A stretch of 64,000 nucleotides of DNA from Celerinatantimonas diazotrophica (GCF_004339545.1 NZ_SMGD01000012.1:310001-374000), one strand, 5' to 3'; counted from the stretch's first letter, positions 8,311 to 19,029 are shown. Notes: generated by a model not told the origin, from the letters alone. Numbers and translations are program-made.

Positions 8311-9591
8311 TTATTCCCAAATAAGTAACGCAAATAATTTTTTACCACGTTTGAGCAGGGTGTAGCGTTGATATAGCGCATCTTTTCGGGCAACTTCGGC
8401 AGCGTTATCTGTTTGCTTCTCTCCGTTGACTAAAACCGCACCATTGCCAATAAATTCGCGCGCCATTTTGTTGGATTTAGCTAACTCGGTTTGTTTCAGC
8501 AATTCAACCAATGATTCGCTATCACCTGTGACACGCGTTGCGGGCAGGCCATCTAAAGCGAGCTGTTCTAAATCGCTCTGGCTTAAATCAGATAGATCGC
8601 CTGAGAACAGAGCATCAGTAATGCGCTGTGCTGAGGCTAGTCCTTCGGCACCGTGAACTAATTGTGTAACTTCACGCGCTAGAATTCCCTGGGCTTGAGG
8701 CTTCCCTTGCGCATTTTTGTCATCTTCTTCAATTTGAGCAATCGTCTCAATCGGTAAGAAAGTGAAATAACGCAGGAATTTGTACACATCGGCATCCGCG
8801 GTGTTGATCCAGAACTGGTAAAAAGCGTACGGTGAAGTTTTGGTTGGATCGAGCCAGATAGTGCCTGTTTCTGTCTTACCAAATTTTGTGCCGTCTGATT
8901 TGGTTACCAGTGGCATGGTTAAGCCATAGGTTTGTTTTGCGTACATCCGACGCGCTAAATCAATCCCACCAGTGATATTGCCCCACTGGTCTGAACCACC
9001 TAGCTGTATCGTGACCTCATTGCGCTGAGATAATTCTGCAAAGTCAAAGGACTGCAGTAAAATATAGCTAAATTCAGTAAATGAAATCCCCGAGCCTTCA
9101 CGATTAATCCGTTGCTGGACGGATTCTTTTTTAATCATCGCATTTACGCTGAAGTGTTTGCCTACATCTCGCAGAAAATCGATGGTATTCATATTTCCTG
9201 TCCAGTCGTAGTTATTGACTACTTCAGCACCCGTTTCACTATCATCAAAATCAACGAAACGGCTAACCTGAGCTTTTATTTTCTCCACCCAATTATTGAC
9301 CACATCTTTGGTATTGAGTTGGCGTTCAGTGGCCTTAAAGCTTGGGTCGCCAATTAGGCCAGTTGCGCCACCCACTAGGGCATACGGTTTGTGTCCTGCC
9401 AACTGGAAACGGCGCAAAGTTAAAAGCGGAACAAGTGAACCGATATGCAAACTATCAGCAGTTGGATCGAAGCCACAATACAAACGGCGGGTCCCCGTAC
9501 TTAAATGTTCGCCAAGTGCCTCTTCGGCCGTGCATTGACTAATTAACCCGCGGGCCTGTAAATCGGCCAGTAATTCGTTTGTCGTTGTCAT
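8311..9591 (-). CDS. tyrS: Tyrosyl-tRNA synthetase
   Basis: 426 residues (E. coli 424). [16 protein letters not shown] carries the class I HIGH-type signature and KFGKT is the KMSKS-type loop. GGSDQWGN forms part of the tyrosine pocket. The C-terminal S4-like domain ([12 protein letters not shown]) binds tRNA. It attaches tyrosine to tRNA-Tyr. The signature reads HIGS rather than HIGH at its last position. It is divergent from fxsA and ends at a T6 terminator. Confidence 0.97.
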   Translation of the reverse strand: MTTTNELLADLQARGLISQCTAEEALGEHLSTGTRRLYCGFDPTADSLHIGSLVPLLTLRRFQLAGHKPYALVGGATGLIGDPSFKATERQLNTKDVVNNWVEKIKAQVSRFVDFDDSETGAEVVNNYDWTGNMNTIDFLRDVGKHFSVNAMIKKESVQQRINREGSGISFTEFSYILLQSFDFAELSQRNEVTIQLGGSDQWGNITGGIDLARRMYAKQTYGLTMPLVTKSDGTKFGKTETGTIWLDPTKTSPYAFYQFWINTADADVYKFLRYFTFLPIETIAQIEEDDKNAQGKPQAQGILAREVTQLVHGAEGLASAQRITDALFSGDLSDLSQSDLEQLALDGLPATRVTGDSESLVELLKQTELAKSNKMAREFIGNGAVLVNGEKQTDNAAEVARKDALYQRYTLLKRGKKLFALLIWE

Positions 9592-9771
9592 GATTCAACC
9601 TGTTCTATTTATGTCATTAACAATCAAAAAAGATGACTGCCGATTTTACACACTGTTGCACGTTAAATACATCCTTTCGTAGGGGGAATGTAACGAATTA
9701 CCCCTATTAAGCTTTAAAAATGCTCAATTCGTCTCCATAGTAATGACAGCGCCACACTAAAGGAGGAGCGC

Positions 9772-10221
9772 ATGTTTTTGTACCTATTTTTAATCATTGC
9801 CGGGCTGTCGATGGCCGAATTGTATGTGTTGATCCACGTCGGCGCGGTGATTGGTGCCTTACCTACGATTGGCCTGACGATTTTGACTGCTATTATCGGG
9901 GCGTCGCTGGTTCGCAGCCAGGGGTTGCAAACGGTATTTAAGGCTCAGCAAAAAATCAGTGAAGGTCAAATCCCTGCTCAACAAGTCATCGAAGGCTTAA
10001 TGTTAGTCGTTGCTGGGGCATTTTTGATTATGCCGGGCTTTATTACAGACTTTTGTGGGATGATTTTATTAATTCCGCCGGTTCGAGCGTATTTTGCCAA
10101 GCGAGTCCTTAATTCTAAACATATTAACTTTCAGGTTCCGCCAGGACGTGGGGGCGATGGGAACACCTTTGAAGGCGAGTTTCATCGTCGTGATGATCAC
10201 GATAATGACCGGCTGAACTAA
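9772..10221 (+). CDS. fxsA: FxsA family membrane protein
   Basis: 149 residues with about three to four hydrophobic segments in the first 100 residues and a polar, Asp/His-rich tail. The pattern matches FxsA (MFLYLFLIIAGLSMAEL, VLIHVG, GLMLVVAGAFLIMPGFITD). In E. coli, overproduced FxsA relieves F-plasmid exclusion of phage T7; its normal role is unknown. The AAAGGAGGAG ribosome site is strong. It lies directly upstream of groESL, as in many gammaproteobacteria. Confidence 0.93.
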   Translation: MFLYLFLIIAGLSMAELYVLIHVGAVIGALPTIGLTILTAIIGASLVRSQGLQTVFKAQQKISEGQIPAQQVIEGLMLVVAGAFLIMPGFITDFCGMILLIPPVRAYFAKRVLNSKHINFQVPPGRGGDGNTFEGEFHRRDDHDNDRLN

Positions 10222-10281
10222 GTGTCCATGGGGGCATTTTTGGGTTAGGGAAAATTTTTTATAAAAAATTTGCTTCTAACC

Positions 10282-10310
10282 CTTGGAACTGAAAAATGCG
10301 ACCCCATTTT
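10282..10310 (+). promoter_or_regulatory. Sigma-32-type heat-shock promoter of groESL
   Basis: CTTGGAA (10282-10288) and CCCCATTTT (10302-10310) are 13 bp apart. This matches the sigma-32 pattern CTTGAA / CCCCAT-T, and lies about 110 bp upstream of groES. Confidence 0.7.
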
Positions 10311-10421
10311 ATTTGACACTTAAGAGTTTTATCTTTGGGTGGGTTGCAAATTAGTCTTTCTCACTCAGTAATCAACATAAACAATACGTAACACGCTATG
10401 TTTTTTTAAGGAGACTAAGCA

Positions 10422-10715
10422 ATGAGCATTCGTCCGTTGCATGATCGCGTCATCGTTAAGCGCAAAGAACAAGAAAGCAAGTCAGCTGGCGGTATCGTTC
10501 TGACTGGTTCTGCAGCCGAAAAGTCCACTCGTGGTGAAGTGATTGCTGTCGGAACTGGCCGCATCATGGACAATGGTGATGTGAAGCCGCTTGACGTGAA
10601 AGTCGGGGATTTGGTTATTTTCAACGACGGTTATGGTGTGAAAACCGAAAAATTGGATGGCGAAGAAGTCCTCATCATGAGCGAGTCAGACATTCTGGCT
10701 ATCGTAGAAGCTTAA
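10422..10715 (+). CDS. groES: Co-chaperonin GroES
   Basis: 97 residues, the usual length. It starts [14 protein letters not shown] and contains the mobile loop [20 protein letters not shown] that docks on GroEL. The heptameric lid closes the GroEL folding chamber. It is followed 40 bp later by groEL in the standard operon and is preceded by a sigma-32-like promoter. Confidence 0.99.
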   Translation: MSIRPLHDRVIVKRKEQESKSAGGIVLTGSAAEKSTRGEVIAVGTGRIMDNGDVKPLDVKVGDLVIFNDGYGVKTEKLDGEEVLIMSESDILAIVEA

Positions 10716-10728
10716 TTCACAGTTTTAA

Positions 10729-12402
<1,674 letters not shown>

Positions 12403-12442
12403 TCATGAGTCTATGACGTTTCATCGAAACGCATAACATCTT

Positions 12443-12478
12443 TAAAACCCCGGAAGTTTTTAATTTCCGGGGTTTTTT
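12443..12478 (+). terminator. Rho-independent terminator of groESL
   Basis: AACCCCGGAA and TTCCGGGGTT form a strong stem followed by T6, directly after groEL. Confidence 0.9.
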
Positions 12479-12767
12479 ATTATCGAGATTTAATATTAAT
12501 GAATGGAAGAGTCGTTTCAAAGTGTTGGTCTTGCTTGAAATCTCTTGATTTGACTATCAAGCTTTAATGGCTTAAGTGATATTAAGTTCTGCTTTTATCG
12601 TGCTATTAAAAGCTCTTGCTCGAGATTAAACTCTCTGAAGGGATATCTGTGCTCAGAGCAAGACTATAATTACCCCTTTGTCCCATTTGTAATGAGAAAC
12701 ATCGATGCAGATGATCTTGTTTGGATTGATTATTCCTAAAACCAGTTGCTTCTGCTTATTTTTATAG

Positions 12768-12788
12768 CAATAGAGCAATGCTCTATTG
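12768..12788. promoter_or_regulatory. 21-bp perfect palindrome upstream of nikR
   Basis: CAATAGAGCA-A-TGCTCTATTG is a perfect palindrome ending 56 bp before the nikR start. It does not match the known NikR operator (GTATGA-N16-TCATAC). It could be an operator for another regulator or a hairpin. The rest of the 360-bp gap after the groEL terminator shows nothing else. Confidence 0.4.
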
Positions 12789-12844
12789 GAAAATAAGATG
12801 GTCAGTACAACTAATTGGATTTACTCAGTAAAAGAGGCTTATAA

Positions 12845-13243
12845 ATGCAACGAATCACCATAACGATCGATGATGATTTAGCGGAACACTTAGATGAGGT
12901 GATTGAATCACGCGGCTATAGCAGCCGTTCTGAAGCGGTTCGTGATCTCGTTAGAGAATCATTGATATTGGATGACAGTGAAGATAATCAACTGTGTATG
13001 GGTGTATTAACCTATGTCTTTAAGCACGAAACCCGTGAACTGTCACGCCGGCTTACCCACTTGCAGCATGATCACCATGATTTATCGGTATCTACCTTAC
13101 ACATGCATATTAACCATGACGATTGCTTAGAAGTGACGATTTTGAAAGGGCCGCGCCAATCACTCCAGCATTTTTCTGATTCACTGACCTCTCAGCGTGG
13201 GGTGAGTCATGGTAATTTAAAATTGATCCCAATGCCTAAATAG
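12845..13243 (+). CDS. nikR: Nickel-responsive regulator NikR
   Basis: 132 residues. The N-terminal ribbon-helix-helix domain (RITITIDDDLAEHLDEVI, RSEAVRDLVRE) is followed by an ACT-like metal domain. HMHINHDDC (near residues 88-96) supplies the His-x-His and Cys nickel ligands seen in E. coli NikR. It represses nickel uptake genes when nickel is bound. No nikABCDE operon adjoins it. The oligopeptide-type ABC operon 40 kb away is not an obvious target. Confidence 0.93.
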   Translation: MQRITITIDDDLAEHLDEVIESRGYSSRSEAVRDLVRESLILDDSEDNQLCMGVLTYVFKHETRELSRRLTHLQHDHHDLSVSTLHMHINHDDCLEVTILKGPRQSLQHFSDSLTSQRGVSHGNLKLIPMPK

Positions 13244-13347
13244 TCATTGCTCTGACTGATGTATGACGGTCGCTGGATGAAAAATTTAACTCCCCTGATA
13301 TCTGACTGGCTATCTATCTCAAATACTGATGGCGTGATGGCGTTAGT

Positions 13348-14691
13348 TTAATTGGCCGTTAGTTCCGTGCCTGGCCCTAGGTTGAAGGGTTGGCCTTGTT
13401 CAGTACTAATGTGAACATGAGCGGCACTAATGTGTGCGTAGCTTGTCTTGATGCCGCGTTTAGAACGAATATCGATATATTTGAGCTGAATATTTTGCAG
13501 GGGAGACTCAGGTAACCCATTAAATACGCCAGCAACATTGGCATTGACTGCGACTAAATTGATAATACTGACATCGTGAATAATCGGTGCAGTTTTGGGC
13601 TTTAAGACTGCTTTTATAGTGGATAATGCGGGCACGGCGATACTAGCGGGTTCGGCATCACTTTCAGTTAATAAAAGCGGTGTTTTTACATCAATCATCT
13701 TAATATTATTGATCGTAATCGGGCCAATTGGTGCACCATAACCTCGCGTGGAATGTACTCGAAACCCGTTAAGAGTGTTAGCAAAACGCACCCTATGAAT
13801 ATAAATTTTGCCAATGCCGTTGGCTGTGTTGCTGCTGATTGAGATACCTTGCCCTTGGTGAATCACTGAGTCCAAAATATTAATATCAGAACTTGCATGG
13901 GGTCTGGATGGCTCGTTTGCTCGTCCAGATTGAATCGCAATGTCATTATCCTTGGTTGAGATATCGAGATGTTTCATGGTGATATGCTGTGAAGCGATGA
14001 TATGGATGCCATCGCTATTGGGGATGTTTTCTGGGTTGCTAATCCGAGTTCCATCCAACGAAATGTATTGGCTATTGCGCAATACAATGGTTTTCATGGG
14101 CGACTTCGTTGCTAAAATTGCGCCAATTTGACCGTGCTTTACAGCATTAAATTCGATTAACCATGGCTTGGGAATATTATTGGTCAGTGTTCCCGGCGAG
14201 TGAGTGAACAAATGCTCTTTAGTGGCTGGAAAATTTATAATCTGGTGCACTTTTAGAGCTTCGAGCCTCCAGAGCTTCTTCCCTGAGCCATTGAGGGTTC
14301 CATTGCCTGTTATCCCGACATGATTGACATGGTTGGCTAAAATAAATGCCTCACCCGTTTGCGCTTTCATCTCAATGAAGGCGTGTTTGAATTGTTTTTC
14401 ACGGTTATCGGCTTGTAGGGTGCTGCCTTGCTCAAGATTGAGCGTTACACCTTCTTTGAGTGACAATGGACCACTGAGCCAGAGCCCTTTGTGTAAAGAA
14501 ACAATGCCACCACCTTGTTGGCTACAGGCATCAATGGTTTGTTGTAATTGTTGGGTGATGACTGTTTTGCCATCTGCAATGGCATGATGGCTAGCCGGAT
14601 CGCAAGCATTTGTGGTTGCTTTAGCCACGAATGAGAGCATCAATAAAGTTGATAAAACGCACGAAACAGGCGCTAAATTGCATAGCCTCAC
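13348..14691 (-). CDS. GH28-family (polygalacturonase-like) protein with altered active site
   Basis: About 447 residues from a GTG start at 14691 (AAGGA 8 nt upstream); a TTG one codon earlier is also possible. An N-terminal signal peptide (to about residue 26) points to export. The rest is a right-handed beta-helix with GH28 landmarks: GGGIVSLHKGLWLSGPLSL, GTLNGSGKKLW, NSDGIH (NTD motif), KDNDIAIQSG (DD motif), GQGISISS (HG motif) and GFRVHSTRG (RIK motif). Three usual catalytic positions differ: the second Asp is Asn, the His is Gln, and the Lys is His. It may act on an unusual substrate or bind without cleaving. No other pectin genes adjoin it. Confidence 0.75.
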   Translation of the reverse strand: MRLCNLAPVSCVLSTLLMLSFVAKATTNACDPASHHAIADGKTVITQQLQQTIDACSQQGGGIVSLHKGLWLSGPLSLKEGVTLNLEQGSTLQADNREKQFKHAFIEMKAQTGEAFILANHVNHVGITGNGTLNGSGKKLWRLEALKVHQIINFPATKEHLFTHSPGTLTNNIPKPWLIEFNAVKHGQIGAILATKSPMKTIVLRNSQYISLDGTRISNPENIPNSDGIHIIASQHITMKHLDISTKDNDIAIQSGRANEPSRPHASSDINILDSVIHQGQGISISSNTANGIGKIYIHRVRFANTLNGFRVHSTRGYGAPIGPITINNIKMIDVKTPLLLTESDAEPASIAVPALSTIKAVLKPKTAPIIHDVSIINLVAVNANVAGVFNGLPESPLQNIQLKYIDIRSKRGIKTSYAHISAAHVHISTEQGQPFNLGPGTELTAN

Positions 14692-14713
14692 CAAGATTGT
14701 CCTTAACCATTGG

Positions 14714-14795
14714 ATAAACTCACTTATTGCAAGTTAGCAATGACACGGTTATTGATAGCTAACACAGATCAAATAATAAGCTAAAGTGAGTTTAT
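14714..14795 (-). promoter_or_regulatory. Nested inverted repeats upstream of the GH28-like gene
   Basis: A perfect 12-bp inverted repeat (ATAAACTCACTT at 14714, AAGTGAGTTTAT at 14784) encloses GTTAGC (14733) and GCTAAC (14757). Together they could form a long leader-RNA hairpin or paired operators just before the start codon. The remaining gap to the histidine kinase gene (about 14800-15080) holds nothing recognisable. Confidence 0.5.
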
Positions 14796-15081
14796 TATTT
14801 GGTTTTTGCGAGCGAATGATCATTTTACCGGGGAATTTGTGAACAGTCCCATAGGAATAAACATGCTTAGATGAGCCTTAATAAGTAAGCACGGATACAT
14901 CAGGCTACAGAAAACAACATCGAGAATAAAAAATAGTGGGAGTGATTGTTTTTTGAGACTGCTTTAAATAGATACCAGTATTAAGCCATTGATTTATACA
15001 AACCATTCAAACATGTGGCAGATCACTAGTGCTTCAGGTAGGGCTGATATTTTTCAATTCATCTTCAACTGTTTAGCTCAT

Positions 15082-16587
15082 TCAGCTTAAAGCAATGGTA
15101 ATGGTTGCTTTGAGTCCGTGTGGCTCGTTAGGCTCCAGTATCAATTGCCCACCATAAGCGCTAGCAAGCGATTGTGTGATTGAAAGCCCCAGTCCAATGT
15201 TGGAACTTTGGGTGTCGCGGGCTTCGTTCAGGCGGGTAAAAGGTTTTAGAACGTCATCGAACTTTTCTTCGGGAATACCGATGCCATCATCGCTGACACA
15301 GATGATCAGTTGGTTATGGTTCTTTTTAGCATCCAGCGCAATGGTTGCGTTATTTCCTGCATACTGGATAGCGTTGTTGATGAGATTTTCAATCATGCGT
15401 CGCACATTGACAGGGGCAATTGATGCGCTAAAAGCAGCTGGCTTTGGATAACTGATTACAATGCCTTTTTCATCGTATTCATCCACGATAGTTTGTAGCA
15501 AACTGTCGATCTTGGTCATTTGGCGGGCTTCTTTTTGCGTATCATTTTTAGCAAAGCGCATGGTCTCGGTCAGCATTTTTTCCAAGGTAGCTAGGGTAGT
15601 CAGCATCTGCTGTTTGTCTTCGCTATCTTCGATAAATTCAAGTCGTAGCCGCAAACTTGTCAATGGGGTTCGTAGGTCGTGTGATATAGCGGCTAATAAT
15701 TTGGTCCGCTCGGCAATGTAATCAGTCACCTGATGCTGCATATTGTTAAAGGCACTGATGGTTGGGGCTAAATCGAGCGGGGCATTGTTGCTAACTTCGT
15801 TCACTTGTTTGTGCTTGGCAAAGGACTGCGCCGCTTGCCCTAACTCACGAATAGGTTTTAAGGCGCGGTGAATAATAAAAAGGGACAGTAAGACAGTGAT
15901 AAGCATCATCGTGATCAGAGCAATGAGCACGCTGGTGGACCAGTGGGTTATTTTATTTTCAATGCCGGATGAAAAATTGAGCCATTGTCCATTACTCAAC
16001 TGCACTGAGCCATTGATGGTTGCGCTGTAGGCCGCGGCATTAGCAAAGCGACGATAATGGTTGCCAGAGCCTTTGTGCTCTGCTCGGTTGCTGCCTGCCC
16101 CCATCATGGATTGTCTTGGCATCATTGAACTTCTATTGGGCCGGATATTGTTGGCTCCCATCATCGACTGATGCATCGATTGCATTTGTTGGTAAGGGAG
16201 ATTCATCATCGGTCGCTGGGGTTGGTTGACAAAGCTAAGCCGTACTTGTTGGATCCCACTTGAGTGAAGTTGACTAAGTAACCGCTGTGCGGTTGGAGAG
16301 GTTCCATCATGAGCGGAGATCCGAGGCGAACGGCTCAATGACAGGTGCAAATCTGAGCTACGACTGGCCGAAAGGATTGAATCATGCAGGTTGTCGGGAG
16401 TTTTCTCCAGCATTTCACTGACCGAAACAATTCTGGCCAGTGCGCCAGAAATCGATAACTGATGGAACCGCTGTGATTTATCGTACGAGAGTAAGTACAA
16501 CGTTAAAAAAAAGCTGATCGCAAATCCAACTAAGATTACTAATGCAATTTGGTGGATTAGCTTCTGGCGTTGATACCATTTACCCAT
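15082..16587 (-). CDS. EnvZ-like sensor histidine kinase with Met-rich periplasmic domain
   Basis: About 501 residues from the ATG at 16587, which overlaps the response regulator stop (ATGGGTAA). Membrane helices lie near residues 12-35 and 220-245 and flank a periplasmic domain. Then come a HAMP segment, the HisKA box AAISHDLRTPLTSLRL with the phosphorylated His, and a HATPase domain (NLINNAIQYAGN, DDGIGIP, GLGLSI). The periplasmic part has an insert rich in Met, Gln, Asn and Arg (about residues 125-165) with several SMM and MQSMHQSMM stretches. Met-rich periplasmic segments often bind Cu(I) or sense oxidation, so metal sensing is inferred. It is translationally coupled to its regulator. Confidence 0.85.
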   Translation of the reverse strand: MGKWYQRQKLIHQIALVILVGFAISFFLTLYLLSYDKSQRFHQLSISGALARIVSVSEMLEKTPDNLHDSILSASRSSDLHLSLSRSPRISAHDGTSPTAQRLLSQLHSSGIQQVRLSFVNQPQRPMMNLPYQQMQSMHQSMMGANNIRPNRSSMMPRQSMMGAGSNRAEHKGSGNHYRRFANAAAYSATINGSVQLSNGQWLNFSSGIENKITHWSTSVLIALITMMLITVLLSLFIIHRALKPIRELGQAAQSFAKHKQVNEVSNNAPLDLAPTISAFNNMQHQVTDYIAERTKLLAAISHDLRTPLTSLRLRLEFIEDSEDKQQMLTTLATLEKMLTETMRFAKNDTQKEARQMTKIDSLLQTIVDEYDEKGIVISYPKPAAFSASIAPVNVRRMIENLINNAIQYAGNNATIALDAKKNHNQLIICVSDDGIGIPEEKFDDVLKPFTRLNEARDTQSSNIGLGLSITQSLASAYGGQLILEPNEPHGLKATITIALS

Positions 16588-17305
16588 GAATAACCTCGCA
16601 ACTGAACTGGTAACCACCGCCCCAGATAGTTTTGATCAATTTAGGGTGTTTGGGGTCGGTTTCTATTTTTTTGCGCAAGCGACTAATGAGTGTATCAATG
16701 GCTCGATCATAGACATCGGCACCTCGTCCCTGAACCAGTTTAAGCAGATCTTCTCGGCTGAGTACGACATTAGGATGTGACAAAAATGCTGCGAGCATGG
16801 TGAATTCACTGGATGTGAGGGGGACCAATGTGCCTTGTGGATCAAACAATTCGCGAGTGGTGGTATCGAGTTTCCAGTTGGAAAATTCATAATGGGTTGG
16901 ATTGGCGCTGAGCTGCTCTTCTAGATTGGGAATGGCAAAATGGCGCCGCAGAACTGATTTGATTCGGGCCAGCAATTCACGTGGATTAAAAGGTTTGGGC
17001 ACATAATCATCGGCTCCGACTTCCAGCCCAACGATGCGATCCACATCTTCGCCCAATGCGGTTAGCATGATAATTGGCAGATTGGTCGTAGCACGTAATT
17101 CCCTGCATAAGGTAATACCATCTTTACCGGGGAGCATTAAATCAAGAATCAGTAAATCAAAATGCGCTGTGGTTATTTTCTCATACATCTCGTTGCCATC
17201 TGCTGCGGTGGTGACGAGAAGACCATGCTGATTTAAAAATCGCTGTAGGAGATCCCGAATATCTTTATGATCATCAACCACAAGTATTTGATAAGCCTTT
17301 TGCAT
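16580..17305 (-). CDS. OmpR-family response regulator
   Basis: 241 residues. The receiver domain has the acidic pair VVDDHKD, the phospho-acceptor Asp in LLILDLMLPGKDG (near residue 54) and the conserved Lys in VPKPF. The C-terminal winged helix (LTSSEFTMLAAFL ... RAIDTLISRLRKKIE ... TIWGGGYQF) binds DNA. It shares an operon with the downstream kinase, overlapping by 8 bp. The Met-rich secreted protein gene is transcribed divergently and is the likely target. Confidence 0.93.
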   Translation of the reverse strand: MQKAYQILVVDDHKDIRDLLQRFLNQHGLLVTTAADGNEMYEKITTAHFDLLILDLMLPGKDGITLCRELRATTNLPIIMLTALGEDVDRIVGLEVGADDYVPKPFNPRELLARIKSVLRRHFAIPNLEEQLSANPTHYEFSNWKLDTTTRELFDPQGTLVPLTSSEFTMLAAFLSHPNVVLSREDLLKLVQGRGADVYDRAIDTLISRLRKKIETDPKHPKLIKTIWGGGYQFSCEVIHG

Positions 17306-17370
17306 TTCAACCTCTTAGAAATCTCTCCCCTTGTTACTATATACAGCTTGCACTAAAAAGTGTGTCGAAA

Positions 17371-17403
17371 TTTGTCAGTCGGGACGTTTGTCAATCTTCG
17401 TCA
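17371..17403. promoter_or_regulatory. Repeated TTTGTCA motifs between regulator and Met-rich gene
   Basis: TTTGTCA occurs at 17371 and 17387, with TTCGTCA at 17397. They lie inside a longer inverted repeat (GTGTGTCG ... CGACACAC, about 17360-17427). Direct repeats like these suit an OmpR-type regulator controlling both flanking genes. Confidence 0.4.
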
Positions 17404-17491
17404 GAAAACAAAGCAGTTGCGACACACATTTCACCGTCAAAATTGCTGTAATAGCTATGTCGGTAAATGATTGTGATGAAGGGGACAAACC

Positions 17492-17914
17492 ATGAAAACT
17501 TTTACCAAAGCTGCTTTTATTGTAACTGCTTTAGTTATGTCTGTCGGGGCTTATGCCAACTGGCAGACCAATAATTCGAGTACGCGAACAAATATGAACG
17601 TAAATCCGAGAAATCAAAATATGACGCCAATGACTCGGAATCAGTGTCACCCCCAGCAGCGGCTGAATCAGCGGCGTGATTGTGCGGGCCGACCAAATGC
17701 GAGGATGGGGAACGCTTATGGCCGCCATATGCGTCATGCTATGAAACATCGGTATATGGGGCAGCCTATGCGCGGTTATCAAACGAATAATGCGAATGGT
17801 TATGGTATGGGGCCAAGGATGATGGGGCAAGGGCAAGGGCAAGGGCAAGGACAAGGCATGGGCGGGTATCAGCAGAACAATACGAGCAATAATGCGCCGC
17901 AACCCGCAAATTAA
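17492..17914 (+). CDS. Secreted Met/Asn/Gln-rich low-complexity protein
   Basis: 140 residues with a clear Sec signal peptide (cleavage after VGAYA, near residue 23). The mature part is low complexity: rich in Asn, Met, Gln, Gly and Arg, with scattered His (RHMRHAMKHRYMGQPM) and two Cys (NQCHPQQ, RRDCAGR). A GQ dipeptide repeat near residues 112-121 is encoded by a hexamer array (GGGCAA). No family is recognised. The composition resembles the Met-rich insert of the adjacent sensor kinase. The gene starts divergently from the response regulator. A periplasmic metal-binding or envelope-stress role is inferred only. Confidence 0.7.
   Translation: MKTFTKAAFIVTALVMSVGAYANWQTNNSSTRTNMNVNPRNQNMTPMTRNQCHPQQRLNQRRDCAGRPNARMGNAYGRHMRHAMKHRYMGQPMRGYQTNNANGYGMGPRMMGQGQGQGQGQGMGGYQQNNTSNNAPQPAN
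17825..17854 (+). repeat. In-frame hexamer repeat GGGCAA (4 perfect, 1 imperfect)
   Basis: Four perfect copies at 17825-17848 plus GGACAA encode alternating Gly-Gln. Slippage would change protein length by two residues per unit without a frameshift. Confidence 0.9.
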
Positions 17915-18051
17915 GTTTTAAATCCACTCCATTAAAGTGGGGTTGGAACCTATATCGGCTCAACAGTTCATTCACAGGGCTGCAGAAATACATTGACGTT
18001 AGCTCATTTGCTCATAATGATAGAGCATTAAGGGATGTTTAAAGGGTGCTG

Positions 18052-18975
18052 ATGTTACTGCGGGACAAACTGTTAGCTCTGTGTATCGTGCTGATCTGGG
18101 GCGTGAATTTTGTGGTGATTAAAGTTGGCCTTGAAGGTATGCCATCTCTATTATTGGCATTTTTACGCTTTTTCTTTGTGGCTTTTCCGGCGATCTTTTT
18201 CGTCAAGCGTCCGCCAGTGCCATTTAAGTGGTTATTTATCTATGGCATCACCATTAGTTTTGGGCAATTTGCGTTATTGTTCTGGGCATTAAAAATTGGG
18301 TTGCCCGCAGGATTAGCATCGCTCATTGCTCAGGTGCAAGCTTTTGTGACGATCATGTTAGGGGCGCTGCTCCTCAAAGAGAAAATTAAGCTCCATAATA
18401 TCGTGGCCATTATATTAGCCGCAGTTGGGATTTTTATACTGGCGATAGCGCAAGGCTCCAGTGCCCAGAGTGTTTCGCTTTTAGCGTTAGCGTTAGGTGT
18501 CGCAGGGGCATCATGTTGGGCGATGGGAAATATTGCCAATAAAGTGATTATGCATAACCATCCAGCCCCAACAATGTCGCTGATTGTCTGGAGCGCACTC
18601 GTTCCAACCGGCGCTTTTGCTCTGACATCACTCTTATTTGATGGCAGTACGGTCATGATTGAAGCATTAGAACATATTGCTTGGCATAATATTTTCTCAA
18701 TCGCTTATCTGTCATTTTTAGCCACTATTGTCGGTTATGGAGGGTGGAGCTTTTTATTGAGCCGCTATGCAACCTCACAAGTTGCGCCTTTGTCGTTACT
18801 TGTACCGGTATTTGGTTTGCTCAGCGCTTTCATATTATTAGGTGAAAAGATGAATTTTCATCAGCTCATCGGCGGAGTGATCATTGCTATAGCGTTGGTG
18901 ATAAATATGTTTGCCCCACGGTTCATACCATCTCTTCGACATGCTCAAGTGATTTGTTCAAATCAAGAAAATTAG
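18052..18975 (+). CDS. eamA: O-acetylserine/cysteine exporter, DMT family
   Basis: About 307 residues with ten predicted membrane helices in two EamA repeats. The segments VIWGVNFVVIKVGLEGMP, FFFVAFPAIFFVKRP, PAGLASLIAQVQAFVTIMLGA and VAPLSLLVPVFGL follow E. coli EamA (YdeD) closely. It exports cysteine-pathway metabolites across the inner membrane. The ATG at 18052 (AAAGGG upstream) is preferred over a GTG at 18046. It ends at a bidirectional terminator shared with the TPS operon. Confidence 0.88.
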   Translation: MLLRDKLLALCIVLIWGVNFVVIKVGLEGMPSLLLAFLRFFFVAFPAIFFVKRPPVPFKWLFIYGITISFGQFALLFWALKIGLPAGLASLIAQVQAFVTIMLGALLLKEKIKLHNIVAIILAAVGIFILAIAQGSSAQSVSLLALALGVAGASCWAMGNIANKVIMHNHPAPTMSLIVWSALVPTGAFALTSLLFDGSTVMIEALEHIAWHNIFSIAYLSFLATIVGYGGWSFLLSRYATSQVAPLSLLVPVFGLLSAFILLGEKMNFHQLIGGVIIAIALVINMFAPRFIPSLRHAQVICSNQEN

Positions 18976-18983
18976 GCAAAAAT

Positions 18984-19007
18984 AAAGGAGTGTCGGGACA
19001 CTCCTTT
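18984..19007. terminator. Bidirectional terminator between eamA and tpsB
   Basis: AAAGGAGTGTC and GACACTCCTTT form a perfect 11-bp stem. On the minus strand it is followed by ATTTTT, which suits the end of tpsB. On the plus strand it closes eamA. Confidence 0.8.
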
Positions 19008-19029
19008 GGCCTTGATGGGTTATATTGGC

